Source: a virus
IMG/VR virus record: IMGVR_UViG_3300047316_000182
Location: 1 to 36,819 of that record
Length of the DNA stretch: 36,819 nt
Strand: one strand, 5' to 3'
Shown: positions 36,484 through 36,819 of the stretch, in pieces
Position numbering within the stretch: position 1 is the stretch's first letter
Layout: every line of letters begins with the position of its first letter
Translations under genes and position numbers: made by a program
Notes under the pieces: generated by a model
Databases searched by the model: none
The model's input: the letters and a program-made list of their open reading frames with translations, nothing else
What the model was told of the DNA's origin: nothing

Positions 36484-36819
36484 ATGGCCAACACCAACGG
36501 CAAGAAGCAAAAATTCCGCATTCGCATCACCGGATTCGAAACCAAACCAGCGGCGAGTTTTCAATTCAATCCGTTGAACTGGCGCCGGCACGGCGACACG
36601 CAACGCGACGCACTGCGCACCATGCTCGGCGATGTTGGTTGGGTGCAGGGTGTGATCGAGAACAAACGCACCGGCAATCTAATCGACGGCCACGCACGGA
36701 TCGAGGAAGCTTTACGCGACGATCCAAAACAGTTGGTGCCATACCTGGTGGTGGACCTCTCGCCGGCCGAGGAACGCGCGGTCCTGGCGACACTCGATCC
36801 AATCGGCGCACTGGCCGAG
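36484..36819 (+). CDS. ParB-like protein, 5' part (continues at base 128 of the window)
   Basis: Starts MANTNGKKQKFRIRITGFET, nearly identical to the methylase N-terminus five bases after that gene ends, and runs off the window in frame into 1-373. Differences from the first copy over residues 5-70 are few. This is a tandem duplication of the ParB domain without the methylase. There is only a poor ribosome site (GAG near 36470), so translation may depend on the upstream gene. Confidence 0.8.
   Translation, partial: MANTNGKKQKFRIRITGFETKPAASFQFNPLNWRRHGDTQRDALRTMLGDVGWVQGVIENKRTGNLIDGHARIEEALRDDPKQLVPYLVVDLSPAEERAVLATLDPIGALAE

Noticed and set aside
1-36819. CRISPR arrays, insertion sequences, rRNA genes.
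   Set aside because: No regularly spaced short repeats, transposase motifs or rRNA-like segments seen; the only tandem repeats are inside the fibre gene.

Overview
The window is the complete or near-complete genome of a temperate, lambda-like tailed phage with a long non-contractile tail. Its first 127 bases are repeated exactly as its last 127 bases, and one gene (36484-36819 continuing into 1-373) reads in frame across the join, so the molecule is circular or terminally redundant at about 36.69 kb. The host cannot be named. The attachment site carries the 3' half of a tRNA-Lys(CUU) gene with an encoded CCA, genes have ordinary Shine-Dalgarno sites, and there is one good sigma70-type promoter. 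A foreign-looking segment near 28.5 kb resembles ACCACAGAGGA-type repeats that I associate with planctomycete/verrucomicrobial genomes; that is only a weak hint.

Layout. 34110-36819 and 1-1806: small genes, a ParB-methyltransferase, a ParB-only paralogue and zinc-finger proteins leading into packaging. 1803-4304: terminase small and large (GpA-type) subunits. 4351-5768: an inserted unit with its own promoter, palindromic operator, five small genes (the last an HTH protein) and a terminator. 5827-11164: head genes, namely a gpW-like protein with an extra N-terminal domain, a lambda-type portal, a prohead protease fused to an HK97-fold capsid protein, and a second stand-alone capsid protein. 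11167-23836: connector and tail genes, with a tail tube protein, G/GT chaperones made by a GGGAAAC -1 frameshift, a tape measure carrying a lysozyme-like domain, a gpM-like protein, a tailspike, a gpL/J-like hub with inserted DUF4214-like repeats, and a repeat-containing fibre. 23837-24320: spacer and a small membrane protein (holin candidate). 24353-27500: lysogeny control, with an XRE repressor (minus strand), a divergent control region with a long inverted-repeat operator, a MerR-like excisionase candidate, an integrase (minus strand) and a complete attP with arm-type repeats. 27983-34105: early genes, including a zinc-finger protein, a foreign-looking gene, a DnaD-like replication candidate, a ParB-domain protein with a histone-H1-like tail, a VRR-NUC nuclease and three very small membrane proteins.

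Working together: the repressor and excisionase control the choice between integration at tRNA-Lys and lytic growth. The early genes probably replicate and process DNA. Terminase packages DNA through the portal into a head built from two related capsid proteins, and the tail genes build a siphovirus tail with a tailspike and fibres. I recognise no separate endolysin; the only muralytic domain I see is inside the tape measure.

The strongest genome-wide oddity is near absence of CCC and strong depletion of GGG in coding sequence, maintained across codon boundaries. It relaxes in the attP/control regions and in the foreign-looking segment near 28.5 kb.
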